A stretch of DNA of 64,000 bases from Udeniomyces pyricola (GCA_039545295.1 BCIK01000018.1:248001-312000), one strand, 5' to 3'. Numbered from the stretch's first letter, positions 35,808 through 47,473 are shown. Program-made: numbers and translations. The notes: a model not told the origin generated them from the letters alone.

Positions 35808-36264
35808 CTTCTTTCAATCAATCTTTCTGTCCTCCCTTTCTCGACTGAATGCTCGTGTGAAGTACCTCGGGATCTTCTATCCCTCATCAAACCACGAAAC
35901 CCTCTCACAAAACTACACGCCTGACGCATGAACATTCCCCCCCTTTACCCTTTCCCCACCTTCTCTCAACCCTTCTCTGTAGTCGGCCTATCCCCTTCCA
36001 TCTCCATCCCACATGATCGGCTTCCTCACGACCGGCGGGGTTTCCCTCTCTCGCGGCCAAGGTCACGCCATCGGCATCCTCCCCCTCTCGACTTACCTCT
36101 CCCTCATTCAAACCGACCTCGACGCCGCACGACTTCGAATCCTCCCTGATGGCCGGCTCGCTGTCTGTACCTCCACGGGAGGAGGAGGGTTGAAGGCGTT
36201 GGTGATGGTGAGAGCGAGAGAAAGTACAGTCGTTAGACCTGCGACGTTGAATATTCTGGATTGA
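31892..36264 (+). CDS. POP1: RNase P/MRP subunit POP1
   Basis: The largest protein of RNase P and RNase MRP, needed for tRNA 5' processing and rRNA maturation. About a dozen exons are required. The POP1 N-terminal domain begins MAGIPASLDIEKFAM, then ARSYEIIAMKNAMK, AFQTLPRHLRRRAASHNARR and KIWLETHIWMAKRMHMVNTWG. It continues with ADRPTEKSFRPNHRASVHG and LELKGYEEIL-type sequence. The middle exon (about 33390-33903) is followed by IWDRLGNLKTAGSIPRGMVMG from 34067. The POPLD region includes FLLLLPSSFGQPFLTSL and WWDTREEDQRARW. The C-terminal exon has MIGFLTTGGVSLSRGQGHA and ends NILD. Two introns (ending 32146 and 34304) must use AAG acceptors. The last intron, about 35553-35981, holds two T tracts of 42 and 44 bases. 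The identification is secure from the run of conserved blocks. Confidence 0.93.
35599..35640. repeat. Poly-T tract of 42 in a POP1 intron
   Basis: An uninterrupted run of 42 T just after the donor side of the last POP1 intron. Length may be affected by sequencing or assembly. Confidence 0.85.
35774..35817. repeat. Poly-T tract of 44 in a POP1 intron
   Basis: A second uninterrupted run of 44 T in the same intron, 134 bases after the first. Confidence 0.85.
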
Positions 36265-36668
36265 GGTTCGCTTCCAATGTATCCAATCCCTCTTTGCTTC
36301 TCCCCCCCCCCCCCTCCCCCCTTCCCACCCGCGGCTCAGAAGAGATGGGGAATAAGAACATATCAATGAGTTTGACAAAGGTTTTGGAAGACGACTTAGT
36401 GGGACCCTTTTCCCTCGATCGCTTTCCGTCCATACAGTACATACGTCTATGTTCCCTCCATAAACAAGTTTGGCAGATTGGGTGGGGGTGCTCATCCCAC
36501 AGGGACACTGCAGGACTGACGTGAGAGGGCCGGAAGAATGAATTGCCATAGAATCTTATCTATCTCGTTCGCCTCCTTCTCAGCACTGATCATCTCTACC
36601 CACATCTTGCGAGACCAATACCTCATCTTCCACCAGCACAGGGTCCCCCTTCCGATCTTCCACCGCCT
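36265..36668. other. Intergenic, convergent 3' ends
   Basis: About 400 bases between the stop codons of POP1 and the PPR-like gene. It contains a C-rich tract near 36302-36322. No gene is apparent. Confidence 0.5.
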
Positions 36669-38862
36669 TCACCTCATCCGCCCAAATTTGCCCTCGAATA
36701 TTCTGCCTGTCGTCTTATTCTGCTCCTCATTCCCACCATGAGTTGTCGCCTGCGTCACGACATGGCTGTTCCGTTCCTGACCCATCTTCCCCTCGGTGGT
36801 AGTACTGTCAGGACCGCACATCCTCTCAATCGCCCTTCCATCCACACCAGAGGTTTCGAATGCATGTCTGACCTCTTGCCTGGTAAAAATGGCCTTATAT
36901 TTAATCCGCTCTTCCTCAATCGCTTGCAACACAGCTTCCTCAACTCTCTGCCGATACTTCTCGGGCACTAGCTTGTACATCTGTGCGACCCGGTTGGGAT
37001 CATGGGAAGGAGGAGAAGGCGCTCGGACGGCATTCTTGGCAAGAATCCGCCATGTTATGGCGACCATGTTGATCCCGCGAGAGTTGAGGTAGTGCACGAA
37101 TTCTAGGGCTTTTGGGAAGTGGACGAAAGATGTTCGTTCAACGACCTGAAAGGGAGAAATGAGCCAGAAAGTCGAATGTAAGTAGGTTCAAATGGACAGA
37201 ATGTGCATTTCACGCTCCTCTCCCACCCTCCCACCCTCCCACCCTCCCACCATGATCAACTCGTACTCGATTTTTTTTGGGGCCTCGAGGCACCAAAAAA
37301 GATTTCCGCAAGACTAATCTGTCAGCGCTAGACCTACCATGGATACGGTCTTGCCCATCACGCCTATGTTTTCGCGGATGATTAAATTTACCATGGATTC
37401 CCAGAGCAAACGATCTTCCGCGCAAAAAGAAGCGGACAGCTTCTGAAGCAATTTTGCAGACGCAAGCTGAGGGGATTTTTCGATGACGGCAAAAACGGCC
37501 GCGGCGAGTGCTTGGACCCAAGCCAACTGCGCCCTCGGACGAAATCTGATGTCTGGGGATATTAGCTGGTCTGAAGCTTTGTCCTGGAATCGTAACAACA
37601 AATCTCTGGCGAACTCGATCCGGAGCGGAGACGAAGAAGAAGCGAGCGAAGATAGAATGGGAGAAAGGAAGCGAAGCGCAGATTGAGGTTCGACTCGACG
37701 TGCTATGGCGGATTTATAGTACTGATCCGCGATTTGCTGGAGCTGGTAGGCGTAGAAAAAGTCAGGAAAACAGAGAAGGCGAGAAAAGAAGCCAGTGAGA
37801 CGAAAAAACCGAGGAGAAAGGAAAGGTGGAAAAGAAAAGAAGGTACATTGAGCGCCAAAGGATACCAACTGGAAGAAGCTCATACCACATCGAAGCCCTC
37901 ATGATCGCCGGTCAGACCCCAACGGCTGAAAAGTGTTTAGTTTTGTAGGCTCCATACCGTGAGAACACGGAAAAAAAAAACTTCACGTACAGGGTCTTCA
38001 TAGATGTCAAGCACCGCCATATTCTCCTTCTTGCCTTTATCCTTCACTTTGCCTTCTGGCCTAGCCATCCTCTCCTCCCTTGCCTCTTTCTGTAAATCCT
38101 GAACCAAGAGGTAAATCTCCTTCCAATCTTCCACGTCTATCAATAGGTCTAGCTGACGTTGCCTAATGGCTTGGTTCATCCGTTGTTTGACGTCCGTGGG
38201 GATCTCTGAGCTGCTCGCTGTCTCCTCCCAAAAGTCTCGATATCGGACATATGAATCGCTCAGCTGAGTTTTGAGTTTAGGCGATAAAGCCGGTTTGTTT
38301 TTCGTTTTGGCCGTCTGGTTGATGGTACGGACATTGTTGGTGTAAGTGTGGAGAACCTTGCGCACGTGATTGAAGATCACTCGGAGGGGAAGTGGACGGG
38401 CGTTGAGGACTTGGAGCAAGGGATCTGGTGAGGCCCGGAGAAAGCTCAAAGGTTCGGTTGGAAGCTGGGAAAAGGCCTTGTGGACCGACTGGGTGTTAGA
38501 CTCGAGCAAGGCGCGAAGAGGGTCAACTGAGGCCTCGTGGAGGGGGAGAGCGGATCTGAAGCGACGCGAGATGCTGACCGCCACGATGTGATGGCGCGAG
38601 ATCCGAGGGGCGACTGAGGACAGACGAGTCACCGCGATCGAGAGGTGGGGTGCGACACAAGTGAATGGTCGACGGCCGGGTGGGGTGATCGTTGGGCTGA
38701 GAGAATACAGAATGGATGGAGGAGCAGGAAAAGTGGAACACCTGGTATGCCAAGGTCCGGCAGCGACAAGACCTGGATGTAGACATCGAGGTGAGCTGTC
38801 GGATGAAAACGTTGACTGCACATCGCTTGACTTTGAGGACACGTACTGGAAAATCTCGGCAT
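36669..38862 (-). CDS. PPR-like, probably mitochondrial protein
   Basis: I cannot assign a family member by name. The start is placed at 38862, where a 20-nt exon (38843-38862) reads MPRFSST and joins at 38696 to TPTITPPGRRPFTCVAPH. The next 60 residues (SIAVTRLSSVAPRISRHH, VSISRRFRSALP) are rich in Arg and Ser and lack acids, like a mitochondrial presequence. The protein is then helical: ALLESNTQSVHKAFSQL, RQRQLDLLIDVEDWKEIYLL, IADQYYKSAIARRVEPQSAL. One segment, ALEFVHYLNSRGINMVAITW, has the spacing of a pentatricopeptide repeat. The last exon ends RIFEGKFGRMR at 36669. At least five exons are present. The join near 37935-37995 is unresolved because the obvious donor and acceptor disagree in phase. 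A role in organelle RNA metabolism would fit, but that is inference. Confidence 0.65.
37217..37251. repeat. 7-bp tandem repeat CCTCCCA in an intron
   Basis: About five copies of CCTCCCA/CTCCCAC in the intron between the last two exons of the PPR-like gene. On the gene's own strand it is a purine tract. Confidence 0.8.
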
Positions 38863-39551
38863 GACAAGGCGAGGTTGAAAGAGAAGGGACAGAGAGCGAT
38901 GCAAGGTGCTGGGGTGGTTGAGGGCGATTGATGTTGAACGTCAGGAACCCATATCCGACATCCAACATCCACATACAGTCCATACAGGGTCGGCCCGGAG
39001 GCCGGACGTCCGGCAGGATCAGATCGATCACATGCCCCCAAAGCTCACCCATCAGAGCCACTCGCGGCTCGGATCAGTTCGCTTACAAACAAATCATACT
39101 TCAAATTCAGAAAAAGTGACATGATCATGCTTGTTATCTTTTGCATGAAGGGGGGGTCGAAGGGAAATGCGTATGATCATGTCGAACTCAACATGTTATA
39201 ATCAGCGCAATAGATATATAAATGTTTTTCGCGGACGCATTTATCATAACGTATGCAGCTACAAGTCATGTCAGATACTGTAACAATGAACGGCTGCCTG
39301 AAAACATATCAAAGATGGGTGGACGGACGAAAGCATCTGATCTAGCTGTCTCTGCAAACCAACACCGACATATAGTTGATGTAACAAAAATGATGATAAT
39401 CAACATATACATTGATGGGGATCGATATGATCTCGTGATCGTCTCCCTATTCGCCNCCTCCCTCCCGCCGACCGCACCCACCCACTCGCAACCCCCCCCC
39501 CCTCCTCCTCCCTCTCGACCCTTCCCTGAAAACCTCTCAGAACCTGGTCGT
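38863..39551. other. Intergenic region with one N
   Basis: About 690 bases upstream of the PPR-like gene and downstream of SF3A3. A single N lies at 39456. Two C-rich tracts lie near 39470-39500. I see no gene. Confidence 0.5.
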
Positions 39552-42500
39552 TCAACTCAGGAGACCTTGTCGCTTGAGATCCTCTATTTGATGAAAAGTC
39601 GGAAAAGACAAACAACATAAAAGCATGAGTTCTTCCATCGTTTCGATCCGTTGACCAGAGATAAAAGACAAGTAAAGAATGGAAAGAAATTTGGAAGACA
39701 GAAGGGGGGGGGGGAGGGGAGGAGCCAAAAGAAAGCTCGGAAAAACTCTCTTCCTCCCCCTTCTTCTTTCTTATTCATGTTTATGTTTCTGCCCCACACC
39801 CTTCTCCTATTTGGAATTCCTCTCAAGAAACCAAAAAGAAAAAAAGGAAAGGAGAAAGACGCCCAAAAACACGTACCATACGTTCTCTTGTCGTAGACGT
39901 TGCCCTCGGAATCCTCGAGTTCCTCCATCGTATCGACCGTTCGAGCGTCCTGCTTGCCTTCCTGCTTGAGTCGGTCAGCCACTGAGGTGTTAAGCAAGAA
40001 GGCGTGAAGCAGAAGAGAAGTGGAGAAAAAGAGTGCAAATGGAGGAATGAGATGAGGCAACAAGAAAAAACCGATAGAAGAAAAGAAACATAAGGTCAGC
40101 TTGGCATGGGAACGAAGATCACCAAACAAAGAGGGAGAAAAGAAAGAGAGAAGAACCACGTACGAGCCAAAGCGTCTTCAATTTTGGTGATCTCATGAAA
40201 GTGCTTGGTGTTTGGCAGACCGAGCGCTCGCATGCCAAACGCGTGACGAGATTCCTGCAAGTCATCAAGCCATCGTTTCACACAAAGGAAAAGAAGAAAC
40301 AGGATGACGGGCGTGACAGGATGGTGGGGGAAGAGTAGGAAGGATGGTAGGGAAGGAAACCATAGAGGAAGCATGTGAGAGAAAGGAGTCGGAATATTAG
40401 TGCTCCTCCAAGTACGTATATAGACATCCCACGTTATGTTCCACACAGACAGCTCTCCGAGATGAAACAAAGCATGGAAAGGCGTAAAGAAAAGAAGAAG
40501 AAGAAGAAGAAGAGGAAGACCCACCTGGAAATGCCGCTCAAAGTTCTTCCTTCCCATGTACGCGTAATCCGAGCAAATCTCACACTTGTACTCAACACCC
40601 AGGCCGTGGAGCTTGTAGAGCCAATACGGGATCGGTTTCCCGTCCCAACCCAACGGCAACTTCAGCGGGTTGTACACTTTCTCCTCATCGTCCTCATCGT
40701 CCGCTCCACCGCCAGCGGCGTCCCCTTCGGCATCGTCCGCCTGTGGAGCGAGTTCGATGGCAGGTTCCACGAGTTCGAGCTCACGCTCTCGGGCGGTGAG
40801 GGCCGCTCGACGTTCAACGTTGGCTTTTGTGTCGGATAGAATGATGGTGAAGAGTGGGGAGATGAGAAGGGCTCGGGTAAGGTAGCTCTGGAGCGCAGGA
40901 GCTCGAAGCTTGGCCTGACGCAGGGCGGAAAGGGATTGAGGTGGTAGGGTGGAAGAAGAAGAGCCCTCGGCCGTAGAGGTGGAAGGGGTCGAGGTGGACG
41001 CGTCGTTTGAGGTCAGTCGAGCGACAGCCTTTTCATGTTTTTTACTCTTGAGGTGGTGATCGTAGACGGTTTGTTTTGAATAGAGCTTCTGGCCTGGTGA
41101 AGAGAGGGGAAAGGAGATAGATACGAGGAGAGAAAAGGAGGAGAAAGACACACGATGAGGATACCCGGATAACAAAAATGAAAGCGCGAGTTGACACTTT
41201 AAGGAACCTGTTCATTGCACTCATCGCAGCGATATACAATGGGTATTGGACAAAGACCCCAGCCAGAGTGTTGGGAGAGGGAAAAGGGAAACGAAGGGGG
41301 TAAGATATAACGCAAGAAACACGTACAAGCAGGACACCAAATCCCCTCGGCCTCGTTCTTGGCACCTCCCTCGCTCACTCCGCCCTCCACCTTGGGCTTC
41401 TCCTCCTCTTCCCAACCCTCAAACTTTCCTTCCTCCCAGAGAGCAGCGAACCTGGCCTCGGCTTCGGCTTCTTGATCGGACACCTCGAGCAACGGCTTCG
41501 TCCGTGAGAGGAAGGACAGCAGGTAGTCGTGTAGGCCGGTGATGTAACTGCGTATGGCGATTGATTGAGAATGGAAGAGGAACGGTTCAGTCTCATGTGA
41601 TTCTTCAGGACTTGACAAACAAAGATCAGAACGAACGTCGAGTAATCCTTGGAGCCCTTGATCTTGAGAGACAGACCCGCGTCGACTTTGCCTTTTGCCA
41701 GCAGATCCAAAAAGGCGAGATACGGCATTCTGTTCAACCGGGCATACATGAAGAAAAAAGAAACATGGAGAGATTGTAAGTATGGCGACCTTGTTCTGAA
41801 ATACCAAAAACCTGAACGGACCTTTGGGATTCCTCGTAAAGATTGATGAACTGGCTATGGAACGTGTAGACGTCGAGGTAGCGACCCATGCCTTCTTCTC
41901 CTGAGAACATGCTCGTTATAGCTGTCAACCGGCCGCACACACCAGTCCGACGCGTCAGTACATTCACGTTCCTTGCTCGAATAGTTTTATAATCGCCCCC
42001 ATGCTGCCTTCTCTGAACCGCTAACGCGACTGGGCGAGCGAGGACGGAGGCAAGGGGAAGCGCCGAGGACAACGACCGACTCACGATCCGCAACCAGCTC
42101 GTCCTCTTCATCAAGTTCGCCTTTGCCTTCGACCATGGTTCGAATCTCACTCTCAATCCCACGAGGGTCGAGATCGGGGTTCTTGCGGTGGAACTCCTTG
42201 ATGTTGACCAGGCGTGAGTAGAACTCTTCGAGGTCGTCTGCTGGGGGAGGAGGCGCGGAGAGAAGGGCAATCTCGGTCGCGCGGGAACTAGAGGAAGGAT
42301 GCAAGGGGGGGAAACCACGATTAAAGTCAGACAACATCTGATCTAGGTAGGTTGATACAAGTGACGAGATTTGGCGAAGCGTAATCTCAAGGCCTGTCCG
42401 GAGAGCGGCGAAGGATCATGGACGCGAGGAGAGAAAGAACGGTCGACTGACCCGGACGCATCGGCATATTGCTCCTTGAGCGTCTGCTTGCGAGCGATGA

Positions 42501-42760
42501 TACGATCAAGGATTTCAGAGGCCCGGTGCTCCTTTTCGAGTTTGTGCTTGTGCTGGAATAAGGGAGAAAGGAGGACGGAGAAGGGGTGGACGTGTATGGA
42601 CGCGTAAGTATGGGCAGGTTGAAAAGGGATGAAGCGTGAGCCGATGGGGAGAGAGATGACGGACGGTTCTGTCTGGCTGCAAGAAGATGGCGGCAAGCGC
42701 CTGCTCGTAGAGATCGATGTCTTGGTGAGCCTGACGGGCGTCGTCGATGATGGAATTCAT
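39552..42760 (-). CDS. SF3A3: Splicing factor 3A subunit 3 (SF3a60/Prp9)
   Basis: A U2 snRNP protein that, with SF3a66 and SF3a120, prepares U2 for branch-site recognition. The start at 42760 gives MNSIIDDARQAHQDIDLYEQ. The next exons carry HKHKLEKEHRASEILDRI, then SRATEIALL and DLEEFYSRLVNIKEFHRKNP. The MFSGEEGMGRYLDVYTFHSQF block, RMPYLAFLDLLAKGK and YITGLHDYLLSFLSRTKPLL follow. A zinc-finger-like cysteine pair (WCPAC) precedes LYSKQTVYDHHLKSKKHEKA. The C-terminal matrin-type zinc finger is YKCEICSDYAYMGRKNFERH, near 40520-40610. The end is DKRTYEDLKRQGLLS at 39552, after a last small exon whose acceptor is TAG. All acceptors I checked are CAG or TAG. It diverges from SEC66 with 273 bases between start codons. 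Confidence 0.94.
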
Positions 42761-43033
42761 GGATGGTGGTGGTTGAGGTTGAAGTTGGCGTACGAGGGGA
42801 AACTGGGCGGGGGAAACGGATGAACGATCGATCATCCATCTTTCAACTTGACCGCATATACTCTCTCTCTCTCTCTATTCATCATCGTCATCATCATCGT
42901 CGCCGTTCTTGTCACTATCATCCTCATCAACACCCCATGCTCAGCGTAGATCTACTCGCTCCTCTTGGTTCGTTCACTCTCCACATGGTCCCAGCTTTTC
43001 ACCCTTCAACCAACACTGATCCTTTTCTCTCAT
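42761..43033. promoter_or_regulatory. Shared divergent promoter, SF3A3/SEC66
   Basis: Only 273 bases separate the two start codons. The middle has a CT dinucleotide run (about 42859-42877) and then CATCATCGTCATCATC. A bidirectional promoter is the simplest reading. Confidence 0.5.
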
Positions 43034-44523
43034 ATGTCTTCCCCCGGCGGTCCATCGCTCGCTCCTCAAATCCCACAGCATACGGTCAGTAGTGAGCTGG
43101 CAGCAACTATCCCATCTGGTTGCTTTGCTTCCTCCTTTTCAACCCACCTCTGATGTCTGACCGATGTTGTCTCACATGATTCTCCTTCCAGTCGCTGTGC
43201 TCGTCACCGCCCTCGGCTTGTTCTCTTCGGTCTATCGTCGACGGAAAGCTGGTACGCACGCGACTGTCGGAACGACGCATCATCTCCTCCCTGCTCCCAT
43301 CTGACTTTCCAGCCTTTTGGACCATCCAACTCACCATCCTGCAACAACACGTTTTCCACCATCCTACTCGCCATGTGTCGTACTTGCAGCCGAAGCCATC
43401 GATGCTCCCTGGTTCCCAACCCACCAGGCCCGTGATCTCTACATCACGCTCCTTCAATCTGATCCCCCTCCCCCGGAAGCACTCCTCAAATCAGCACTCC
43501 TCCTCCGCGCCATGGCCGATGTCCGCCGCATCTGGAAGATCCGAGACGACAAAGCCGCACTCGGAATCCTCATCCAGAAAGGTTCTGTCGGAGACGATCT
43601 CTTGGCTCGGTTTGCAAAAGCAGAGAAGGAGCTCGAGAGCGAAGTGTTGGATGTCGTGAACGAGGCCAATTCGTTCACACCTGCTTGGGGACCGGGCATC
43701 TTCCAGACCGCGAGTGAGATGGTGGCTAGTGAGTGATTTTGTTTGTTCTGCTTGCGTTGCTTCTTGTGAAGGGTGTGGGAGAGGAGGAGACAGGATCTGC
43801 ATGACTGGGCAGAATGACGAAGCAGCAGCATCCTTGTTGTGACGTGGGCTGGCAGAGACAAACTTGCTTGCTGACATCTATCCCTATACTCGATGTCTCT
43901 CCCTCGAACGATTTTCTCCAGACGAGAAGCTCAAGGAAGATTACGAAAAGATTGACAAGATCAAGCAGGACCAAGGTTAGTCTGGCGTTAATATATTGTA
44001 TGATTCTAAACCCCCCCTCCCCCCACCCCACCCCCCACACACACTTCTTCCCTAACGCAGACTACCCGACCTGACCGCATCTTGCCATCAACGCTTCAAC
44101 GTCTTGACTAGAACTCGACCTCCGATCACATCGTGCCGACTCCAAATCCACCGCTACACCCTCTCTCCTCTCCACGGCCGACTCAGAACCCAACCTTGCT
44201 TCCTCGACATCCAACGTTGCCTCAACTCCCGCTAGCTCAACATCGGCTGCTTCGCCGTCAGTGGCTGTTGCGACCCTTGGTGCTGGCTCGGTTGCGTCCT
44301 CTTCAGGGGCAAGTTCACCCGCCGGGAGCGTGGCGGGGACACCCAAGGTACGTTGTACGGTCATTCATTGATGGCTGGTCCGAGTGTCACTTTGCTCTGC
44401 CGTCTGAAGTCTGATTGTCCTTTTCTTCCTCATTTTGCTCTTTTTTTTTCTTTTCTTTTCTTTCAAATGATTATCCAGGGCACGCCTAGTAAGAAGAAGA
44501 AGAAGAAGAAGTCGACGACGTGA
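43034..44523 (+). CDS. SEC66: Translocation protein SEC66 (Sec71)
   Basis: A non-essential subunit of the Sec62/63 complex for post-translational import into the ER. Six exons sum exactly to 263 residues: 43034-43091, 43192-43251, 43390-43728, 43922-43975, 44112-44347 and 44479-44523. A short lumenal N-terminus leads to one membrane span (IAVLVTALGLFSSVY) followed by RRRKA, so the bulk faces the cytosol. Exon 3 carries the family core: ARDLYITLLQSDPPPPEALL, ALLLRAMADVRRIWKIRDD and the KGSVGDDLLARF block. WGPGIFQTASEMVANEKL follows. The C-terminal 90 residues are Ser/Ala/Thr-rich low complexity and end in a polylysine run before STT. That tail is not in yeast Sec66 and is likely disordered. 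Confidence 0.9.
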
Positions 44524-45394
44524 GGAAGGAGAGGGAACTTGCAAGCAAGCGAAGTGCGTCTGACTTTGGGGCAAGGAAGGGCGGGCCACAGAGGGATGTG
44601 AGAAAGGAACGGTACACTCGGGGGGGGAATCCATATCTGATGGGAACAAGTTGGATTTGAGAATGATGATTGGTAGTGTGGCTGTGAGAGATGAATGCTG
44701 AGAGCTTGGTAGCTAGCGATGTTGTACATGTCTTGAGGTTGACGGGGCCGATACGGACCAAGAGACGTAGAAGAACGAAAGGGATTGTTGGCTGGATGAT
44801 ATTGCAGATGAGTTGAAGGGTTGAAGTTGTCGGAGTTTGGGATCAAGATGGATGAGTACGGTAGCTAGTAGATGTATAGGTTATGGTGTGTCGTTCCCTC
44901 CCGCAGTGGGTTGTGGCGTTATTGGATGATGATGGACGGAATGGGCGCTGATGATGATGGGAATCATCAAACACATATAACAATGAGCTCGGCGGGTCGA
45001 TCGAGCGGGGCGGCCCTCCCTAACCATTTAATAATTGATGCCGATATTCCCTTTCGCCTTGACGTTGTCACTCGATCAGGATCAGTCTCCCCCTCCATCG
45101 ATATTCCATCACCCGTCCGTCCATCCATCCCATCGACTCAATTCCCCTCAACGTCGATTTCAGTACCTCCAACCATGTCCAGCCGTCCTCACAAGCAATG
45201 TCCGTCGTTCTTTTCCCATGCCTTCACCCTTTAGACTCGTCTTCCTTGCTTGTCGTCTATGCACCTCGCTCCCGTTCCTCTCCCTCTCCCTCTCCCTCTC
45301 CCTCTCACACAGACCCTTCTCCTTCTGTTCACTGACTCATCGTCCTCGTTTCACTCTCAACCAACCAACACCCCAATCGTTCTCTTCTCCAGCC
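44524..45394. other. Intergenic region
   Basis: About 870 bases between SEC66 and the G-gamma gene. The G-gamma side (45060-45394) is strongly pyrimidine-rich, with tandem CCCTCT units near 45281-45308, and looks like a 5' leader. Open frames here are low complexity and unsupported. Confidence 0.5.
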
Positions 45395-46484
45395 ATGTCG
45401 GAGCTCAAACTTCGTCGTCTGACGGAGCACAACCAGCGTCTTCGGGACGATCTCCAACGACCGCGCGTCAAGATCAGTGAGGCTTCCCATTCGTGAGTCC
45501 GTCTGTCTGTCGCGCGACTGTTGTTCTCTCTTTCTCCCTCTCTCTCTCCTTTCTCTCGCTTGGTCGTCTCAACATTGCTCCGAGGCTTTACTCTTTTCGT
45601 ATGGATTGGGCCAGTCGCATGTGATGGAGGCTGGATGGGTGAATGGGCGTGTGGTGAGGTTGACTGGTCGACGGTCAAGCCAGAAGGAATCAAACACATG
45701 GGCGAACGGGCCTCTCATCCGGTTCAGGCGGGACGAAAGGGGGGGGGGGGCAAGGAGGTCGTAGCGGGTCTCACCTTCAACATCACATCACAACACAACA
45801 CAACGCATCTCCCTCTTCTCAACTCACCCAACGCTCATTTCCTAAAGCTCAAGAGATCTTCTTTCGAGAGTGAACGCTATATGCGGTTGGAGGAGGCAAA
45901 TTGGAGTGGAGATGATGCGATTCAACAGCAAGCACGATCGATCCGTCGGGCCAGAGTCCCCTTTGTTGTCCGCAACTCACTCACACCCATTCATCCATCC
46001 ATCCATCCATCCATCCATCCATCCATCCATTCATCCTCTCCCATCTCCCATCTCCCTTCCACATCATCCCTTTCATCACTCTCCAGGCTGATCAGGTACT
46101 GCAAGACGACCAAGGATCCTCTGGTTCCCTCCGTCTGGGGTCCCGTCGACAAGAAGGACGATCCCTATGGTACGTTGGCCTTTCTCTGACTTGGTCGCGT
46201 TGCCTTCCTTCCTATTCCCTTCGTACCACGCCTCGGGTTCTTGGGACGACAAGCCGTTGGATTTCCTTCGATGCCACTTCTCTTTCCATCTTGCTCTGTT
46301 TTTGAATAGGAAGACTGGATTGATCTAACTTCCCCCCCCCCCCCTTTCCCTTTCTTTTCCCTTCCTCGGTTGCATCTTACTCTTTCTTCTTCCTCTTTTT
46401 CTTGTTCGGAAATCATTTCTTGCCCCCTCCCTCCCTTTCAACCTGCCAGCTCCTCCTCAAACCGGCTGCTGCGTCGTCGGTTGA
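45395..46484 (+). CDS. Heterotrimeric G-protein gamma subunit
   Basis: The small subunit that pairs with G-beta and anchors it to the membrane; in basidiomycetes it acts in pheromone and nutrient signalling. Three exons (45395-45492, 46087-46169, 46450-46484) give 71 residues, the usual size. [20 protein letters not shown] forms the coiled-coil helix, then [10 protein letters not shown]. Exon 2 reads [20 protein letters not shown], the G-beta-binding segment with the conserved NPF-like DPLVP. The C-terminus is CCVVG: the last four residues CVVG are a CaaX box for prenylation, and the preceding Cys may be palmitoylated. Gly as the last residue points to farnesylation rather than geranylgeranylation, by analogy only. 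Intron 1 is long (594 nt) and contains a tetranucleotide repeat. RCE1 in the same window is a likely processing enzyme. Confidence 0.93.
45990..46031. repeat. ATCC tetranucleotide repeat in G-gamma intron 1
   Basis: About nine copies of ATCC in tandem, ending 56 bases before the exon 2 acceptor. Confidence 0.88.
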
Positions 46485-46923
46485 AGAAAAGAAGAATAGA
46501 AAACCTCACCCAAACACCTCCTCTACTCTACTCTACTTTGACTCACTTCACTCCTCTCTCTCTCTCTCTCTGCACGACTATCACACCCAATGCATTCTTA
46601 TTTCTTTCTCGACATGACTCCTTTTTTTTCCTTGTTTTCTTCGCCGTCCTGCCTTACTCGCACACACACACCCACACACACACATATATATACGCGCGCC
46701 TCATGATGATTTTATCTCTTCATTGAGTAGGGTCCCAAAAGATCATTCATTATTCCCCCCCCCCACACACACCCCCATCCCTCCCTCTTTGTTCCTTCCT
46801 ACTTTCCTCCGCACAGAGGAGTAACAGGACCCCATGGCATGGATACGTGCTTGGATGTTCATCGCATGGGTCGTCAGATATACAACAATACTCCTTCCGC
46901 ACTAATACGTACTCCGTTTCGCT

Positions 46924-46985
46924 TCTCTCTCTCTCTCTCTCTTTTTCTCTCTCTCTCTTTTTCTCTCTCTCTCGACTTTCTCTCT
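46924..46985. repeat. TC dinucleotide-rich microsatellite
   Basis: Repeated blocks of CTCTCTCT separated by short T runs. Confidence 0.8.
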
Positions 46986-47473
46986 CGCTCTACCTCTTTC
47001 GACTTCTGGCCTCGACGTCTCAGTCTTTCCTATATATATATATATATGCACATGCATAAACGCAGATGGGTTAAAGGAATTCAGCCGTGATGTGTGTGCC
47101 TGTAATACGTTTGTGACTGACGGGTTCGAAGAGAGAAAGGGGCGGAGGGGGAGGAGGAGCAGAGGGGGAAGGGAGAGTAAGAAAAGAGCAAAAAGGGGCC
47201 GGGTCATGGAAAAGTTTTGTGTCGGACGTACTCAACGAGTCGAAAGAATAAACACGCAAGTAAGCAAGCAAAGTTGGGAGTCATGATATATCAAAAAAAA
47301 AAAAAAAAAAGACCAACGTAGGTAGAAATAAAATAACAAACGGAACATCAAGGAAGGAGTCGGGAGAGGAGGGAGAGAAGGGCAAGCGACGACGTAGAGA
47401 GGAACTTGATTTCAAAGAGTTCAGACTAGGTATGTGCAAAAAGAAGCATACAAACAGCAAGGGTAGCAGATCA

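Noticed and set aside
35581..35935. Frames with long Phe or Lys runs
   Set aside because: Translations of the two poly-T tracts inside a POP1 intron.
40096..41175. One continuous 359-codon minus-strand frame
   Set aside because: It runs through real SF3A3 introns; the family alignment requires those segments (for example about 40267-40524) to be spliced out.
46839..47207. Overlapping frames of Ser/Leu/Tyr or Arg/Glu repeats
   Set aside because: They translate the TC and TA microsatellites and have no conserved character.
36251..47300. Possible tRNA T-loop-like GGTTCGAA strings
   Set aside because: Short matches without an acceptor stem or anticodon arm at the right spacing; no tRNA could be folded by eye.
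47291..47310. A-tract as a sign of retroposition
   Set aside because: No reverse-transcribed gene copy or target duplication is visible nearby; it sits among other microsatellites.
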